Part shown: positions 6,183 through 6,677 of the stretch, one piece after another
Numbering within the stretch: position 1 is the stretch's first letter
Layout of the letters: every line of letters starts with the position of its first letter
Assembly: GCA_022561955.1 (NCBI GenBank)
Contig: JADFQF010000078.1
Coordinates: forward strand, 1 to 6,677
Reading direction: 5' to 3'
Source of the DNA: Chloroflexota bacterium
GTDB lineage: Bacteria; Chloroflexota; Dehalococcoidia; SAR202; UBA11138
Length of the DNA stretch: 6,677 nucleotides
Notes under the pieces: generated by a model
Seen by the model: only the letters and a program-made list of their open reading frames with translations
Database searches by the model: none
Told to the model about the DNA's origin: nothing
Position numbers and translations under genes: made by a program

Positions 6183-6677
6183 GTGAAATTTTGTTGGTTC
6201 CATCTGATGCCGTATCGGTTCCTGCCAAAGGACTTCGAGGAGAAGTATCGCAGCGTATGGGTCGATGTCCCCAGCAAGCTCTTCGATGCCGAAAAGGCGC
6301 ATCAGCTCTACAACGAGTACCTGGACGAGCTGGAATACGCCGACCAGGTGGGCTTCGACGGCATCTGCGTCAATGAGCACCACAACAACGCCTACGGCAT
6401 AATGCCGTCTCCCAACATCACCGCCGCCGCCCTCACTCGTCGCACGACCAACGCGGCGATAGTCGTCCTGGGCAACAGCCTGGCGCTCTACAATCCGCCC
6501 ATCCGCGTGGCCGAGGAGTTCGCCATGCTGGACTGCATCAGCGGCGGCAGGCTCGTCGCGGGCTTTCCGGTCGGCACCTCCATGGACACCAACTACGCCT
6601 ACGGGGAGAACCCGGCGACGCTGCGTGAAAAGTATTACGAGGCCCACGACATGATAATGAAGGCCTGGACCGAGCCG
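6183..6677 (+). CDS. Luciferase-like (LLM class) flavin-dependent oxidoreductase (N-terminal 165 residues, cut by the window edge)
   Basis: GTG at 6183 has an ideal AGGAGG (6171-6176) with a 6-nt spacer, and the frame runs open to the edge. The translation is the N-terminal half of a TIM-barrel flavin monooxygenase related to bacterial luciferase: EYADQVGFDGICVNEHH (51-67) is the beta2 region with the family Glu-His, MPSPNITAAALTRRT (74-88) precedes a strand IVVLGNSL, and NPPIRVAEEFAMLDCISGGRLVAGFPVGT (104-132) is the highly conserved family core. TLREKYYEAHDMIMKAW follows. Such enzymes use reduced FMN (or F420) and O2 to oxygenate organic or organosulfur substrates. There is no signal peptide, so it is cytoplasmic. 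The substrate cannot be told from this half. The repeat pair separates it from the GIY-YIG gene, so it is probably its own transcription unit. Confidence 0.92.
   Translation, partial: MKFCWFHLMPYRFLPKDFEEKYRSVWVDVPSKLFDAEKAHQLYNEYLDELEYADQVGFDGICVNEHHNNAYGIMPSPNITAAALTRRTTNAAIVVLGNSLALYNPPIRVAEEFAMLDCISGGRLVAGFPVGTSMDTNYAYGENPATLREKYYEAHDMIMKAWTEP

Noticed and set aside
6042..6647. Long minus-strand open frame opposite the monooxygenase
   Set aside because: The plus strand encodes an unmistakable luciferase-like protein with an ideal ribosome site; the minus frame is its shadow extended through the repeat.

Overview
The window is G+C-rich, roughly 60% or more in the stretches counted by eye. 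It uses AGG and ATA codons freely and has several GTG/TTG starts set by strong AGGAGG-type ribosome binding sites. The gene content is a gamma-glutamyltransferase-like protein, an SDR oxidoreductase, a ketopantoate-reductase-family protein, a selenoprotein of the glycine/betaine reductase B family, an acetate-CoA ligase and a luciferase-like flavin monooxygenase. This suits an uncultured environmental bacterium. A Chloroflexota (SAR202/Dehalococcoidia-like) or similar lineage is my best guess, but it is inference from content and style only; no marker gene is present.

Layout. Positions 1-2579 are a leftward block: KPR-family reductase (1527-2579), SDR (647-1402), then a gamma-glutamyltransferase running off the left edge (1-617). 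A clear sigma70-type promoter (2652-2680) drives it leftward. Positions 2586-2829 are a divergent control region with a second TATAAT box facing right. Positions 2830-5649 are a rightward pair: a selenoprotein of the GrdB-like family read through an in-frame UGA (2830-3810), then an acetyl-CoA synthetase (3892-5649). Positions 5680-5985 hold a small GIY-YIG nuclease of lower G+C. Positions 5986-6182 carry two inverted copies of a REP-like palindromic repeat. From 6183 to the right edge is the first half of a luciferase-like flavin-dependent oxidoreductase.

The main discovery is the selenoprotein. A conventional gene finder would end one ORF at the TGA at 3460-3462 and might call a second from 3526. 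The reading frame is actually continuous to 3810. The TGA falls in a U-P-V-C motif where, from memory, relatives have C-P-x-C. A hairpin with a G-U-A loop sits 18 nt after the UGA, which fits a bacterial SECIS element. None of the other glycine-reductase components is nearby; the next gene is an acetate-CoA ligase. The pair may therefore be an uncharacterised Sec-dependent reductive cleavage step linked to acyl-CoA formation (inference).

Other points of interest are an SDR whose catalytic tyrosine is replaced by isoleucine, and a GIY-YIG gene whose last codons are made of the same repeat family that lies downstream.
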